A stretch of DNA of 64,000 bases from Amoeboaphelidium protococcarum (Eukaryota > Aphelidiomycota > Aphelidea). The stretch spans positions 682,001 to 746,000 of the forward strand of contig JALECJ010000254.1 in NCBI GenBank assembly GCA_023515745.1, in the 5' to 3' direction. The notes beneath the pieces are model-generated. The model did no database searches and was not told the origin of the DNA. It saw only the letters and a list, made by a program, of their open reading frames with translations. Positions 61,546-64,000 of the stretch are shown here, one piece after another (the first letter of the stretch is position 1; every line of letters begins with the position of its first letter). Made by a program: the position numbers and the translations under genes.

Positions 61546-62344
61546 CCCATTGAATGGGTCGAGAAAACAAACAAGCGAAGCGAAGCGAGCGAGCGATGCC
61601 AAAAAAACCAAACTAGGTAGAATTCGACTATATGATTAAATATTAATTTTATTGTCAACATCAACTTGTTGTTGTCTAATTGTGTACTTGCTATAGTATT
61701 TTTATGTGATAAATCGATATATCACAACGGCTTGAAAATTTATTGAAGTTAGACACCTGTTTTAACTACCATTACTGTTGCCTCTCTTATACGCGTTAAC
61801 CGTCGCTATTAAAGAGTTGGTGAGTATCAGTTCAGTGTTTGGCGAACTCTTAGATGTAGGACTCCATGTCCATGCACAAAATATTTGGTTTCCTAATATT
61901 CAGATGTTGTTGTCATAATAAACCATATAATGAACTATAGAGTAAGATATGGGATCTTGCGCTTAACGTAGACGAGCGTTACATTTTAAGGATTATGTTA
62001 TACTGTCTTAATGCCAAAAAGGGTCAATATTGCACTATTCCACGTACATACTTTTAAATTGAAGCCATAACCGAAAAAGGTAACTCAGAGTTTGTTCATA
62101 TAATGATCCGTAAAGCCATCAATAGTCACGCGCTTTAGAATAGGAGCCGCGTTTAGAGATCTGCAACCAATGGACGGATTTTTATAGGACCAAAAAATTT
62201 GAAATCAGCATCTTCTAAAATACAAAATACTTTAAATTAATGGATTAAAACTTAAAATTGAGTAATTTACTTTTTTTGGTTTTGGGCACTTGTTTGTTTG
62301 ATAGTCAAATTTGACCATCAAACAAAGCCGACCCATTCAATGGG
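61546..62344. mobile_element. piggyBac-like element with TTAA target duplication
   Basis: 799 bp bounded by a perfect 16-bp inverted repeat (CCCATTGAATGGGTCG), each end itself a 7+1+7 near-palindrome. It is flanked on both sides by TTAA (61542-61545 and 62345-62348), the target and duplication of piggyBac-type transposons, whose ends start CCC. The sub-terminal regions also share an acaaacaag stretch and A-rich tracts in inverted order. There is no transposase; too short for an autonomous copy. It lies upstream of the acyl-CoA synthetase. Confidence 0.75.
61866..62261 (+). CDS. ORF inside the TTAA element, doubtful
   Basis: 131 codons ending on TGA, from MSMHKIFGFLIF through SKIWDLALNVDERYILRIML and IPRTYFQIEAITEKGNSEF to a basic end. 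No match to a transposase domain. Could be a remnant carried by the element or a chance frame, since only TGA stops. Confidence 0.3.
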
Positions 62345-62528
62345 TTAATGCTTTTGATCAAATGCGGTGATCCTTAAATGGTTATTTGAAGGAGCTTTGC
62401 GAGACTTTCTATTTCTGGAGTGCATCCAACATCCAATCAAAATGGGACTGGCAAAGCAAAGCTTGAAATTCGATTTAGAACCACTTGATCTTGAACTTCT
62501 TCTTTCTAATCTACAGTCAACAACTCAT

Positions 62529-62588
62529 AAGAAGATATATATTAAATAGCAGTATATTAAGAAGATATATATTAAATAGCAGTATATT
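62529..62588. repeat. perfect 30-bp tandem duplication
   Basis: Two exact, adjacent copies of aagaagatatatattaaatagcagtatatt end 9 bp before the ATG of the zinc-finger gene. Each copy contains a TATA-like string (tatatatta), so the core promoter or leader is doubled. Confidence 0.9.
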
Positions 62589-62597
62589 CTTATATCA

Positions 62598-63374
62598 ATG
62601 GAGAATATCAATAGTAATTATCAACTATATCTGGCTAATGCGCGTCCAAGTGCATGCGACATTTACGCGTTGCTTAACGACGAAAACTCATCTGAAACAA
62701 AACAACCTTTGCCGATCCTCGATATCCCCCACAATCCATCTATCAACGAGCAATCTTATGATCCTGTTGAAGCATGGCTGAATAATTAGCGCCACTCACC
62801 TCCTCTGTCTCCGACTATTCTCTCTGAATTTGCACCGCAACTAGGATTCGATGTCACCACTCAGCTTCTGGATTCGCGCGTGATCGTCAGTCCTCCCCTC
62901 TTCTACCTACCATTCAATAGCGAACCTAATCTGTTTCCATTTAGAAAGAATGCCTCTTTGAAGAATAAACGTGCCATTGACGAAGAGGATGAAGTCGATG
63001 GTGATACAGAAGGAAAGGAGAATAAACTCCCTAATTTGTAGACTCCATTTAAGAAGGTGTGTGGTGATAATGCGCGATGTCAGGTGATGTTGCCACCTCT
63101 GAGAATGGATATCCTTAACGGCGATGGTGCCGTATAAAGCAAACTGTTTAAATGCTCCCAATGTCTACTGCCAAACTATTTCAACAGTCAAGTAGAGTAT
63201 AGCAGTCATATGATCAAAGTCCACTCTAAAGACGGATACAAATGTCCAAATTGTCACAAGCACATAAAGACTTGGGATGGTTTCAAGAAGCATCAGCGCA
63301 AAACTCTCGCGAACGGTTACTGTCAATCTGTTGGACGTCCGTCAAGAGCTGGACTGCATTCGCCGCGTAAATGA
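62598..63374 (+). CDS. C2H2 zinc-finger protein
   Basis: 258 residues. The N-terminal two thirds are acidic and Pro/Ser-rich without a known domain. Two C-terminal fingers follow: FKCSQCLLPNYFNSQVEYSSHMIKVH and YKCPNCHKHIKTWDGFKKHQ, the second extended with a Lys/Arg-rich tail. Probably a sequence-specific DNA-binding regulator with an N-terminal activation-type region. The start lies beside the doubled 30-bp repeat, which must form its leader. Ends on TGA. Confidence 0.72.
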
Positions 63375-63611
63375 TGCCTAATCAGATTTGCTATCTCTCT
63401 CTTGCTTTTTTTACCACAGTTGTGTTCTGATATAATAATGATGATGATTTGTAATAAAATATATGATGAATCGACTGTAGTGAGAATAATTTTATTGTGT
63501 TGACTGATTACAAAGAACTTTTCGCGTGTTATTTGATAAGCGATCATTTGATTTCAACATCATTAGACTTGCGTTCATCTTCGTTTTATAATCAGTATCT
63601 ACATCGTAGAG

Positions 63612-64000
63612 ATGAGTTAATTTCTGACGCGTTTGTCCAAGGCACCGCTTTATAGTAGACAATGGTGGATGGATAGCTCTGTGATTATGGGTGTATTTGC
63701 AGTGACCGGATCTAGCACAATGTTGGTGGTGAGACCTGCTGTGTAGTATTTGCATCACACTTTAATGGCAGATGCGTTCGCTGACAGCACAAACGCCAAG
63801 TATACTCTATTTAACAACAGTCCGTGGTCTTTCAAGATTATGTATCTTATGACCACTATGCCGGTGTACAGTCTAATACTTTACAGTCTTGGTCGAGTAT
63901 CTGGGAAATCGTACTACTTCAATCATGTGCTTGAGAGAATGTGGGGACGAGTGCTACCACAACGCGTATAACAAAGACTTTTTAAATAGAATGTGGATTG
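63612..64000 (+). CDS. small membrane protein, truncated by window edge
   Basis: 129 codons, open at the right edge. N-terminus MSQFLTRLSKAPLYSRQWWM is amphipathic and basic, like a mitochondrial presequence. Two hydrophobic segments follow (SSVIMGVFAVTGSSTMLVV and IMYLMTTMPVYSLILYSLG) with WSFKIMYL and a Lys/Tyr-rich link between, then YYFNHVLERMWGRV. No family confirmed. The second codon or so already uses TAA as Gln. Confidence 0.55.

Noticed and set aside
1-64000. Interpretation as a ciliate macronuclear chromosome
   Set aside because: The code fits, but there are no telomeres, and ARP2, plastin-type, PacC-type and solute-binding-like genes point elsewhere.

Overview
This is nuclear DNA from a protist-grade eukaryote that reads TAA and TAG as glutamine and uses TGA as its stop codon. 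In the conserved genes, UAR codons fall inside the protein. In ARP2, TAA or TAG occupies three internal positions in well-conserved surroundings, and the frame closes on TGA. With UAR read as Gln, about 30 genes become long, frame-consistent reading frames. I read every coordinate below under this code. Ribosomal proteins, Cdc20, the AP-2 mu chain, ARP2 and a Utp4-like protein show the DNA is eukaryotic. ARP2, a plastin-type actin-binding protein, a PacC/ZIC-type zinc-finger protein and a solute-binding-protein-like membrane protein argue against a ciliate. They would fit an early-branching opisthokont (holomycotan, for example aphelid- or chytrid-like) organism. That placement is inference.

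Genes are dense, on both strands, and mostly uninterrupted. The introns I can place with confidence are 55-67 nt long; three are exactly 56 nt, and five of six end in TGTAG.

Layout. 0.3-16.9 kb is housekeeping and regulation: zinc-finger regulator, RAD54B, F-box/LRR protein, CH-domain coiled-coil protein, Cdc20/Cdh1, M1 aminopeptidase, RPL22 and a PQ-loop transporter. 18-30 kb holds trafficking, cytoskeleton and metabolism: AP2 mu, ARP2, RPS7, a cytochrome b561, a kappa-class GST-like gene with a one-base frame break, exocyst Sec3 and a Gln-rich membrane protein. 30.4-32.9 kb is a tandem array of three small secreted cysteine-containing paralogues. 33.4-38.5 kb holds an N-terminal methyltransferase (NTMT1), the solute-binding-protein-like membrane protein and Utp4.

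38.7-53.7 kb is an island of secreted and cell-surface genes. It has three tandem paralogues sharing a DFYD motif, a Pro/Gly/Ser-rich protein with a GPI-type tail, a secreted Ala-rich protein and a 1059-residue Pro-rich type I membrane protein. Among them lie a decayed coding region and duplicated non-coding sequence.

54.8-64 kb holds a long coiled-coil protein, a TEX2/Nvj2-like SMP-domain protein, a 61-residue membrane protein with one intron, a FATP-type acyl-CoA synthetase, a 799-bp element with TTAA-flanked inverted repeats (piggyBac-like), a C2H2 regulator and a truncated small membrane protein. I recognised no tRNA, rRNA or CRISPR array.
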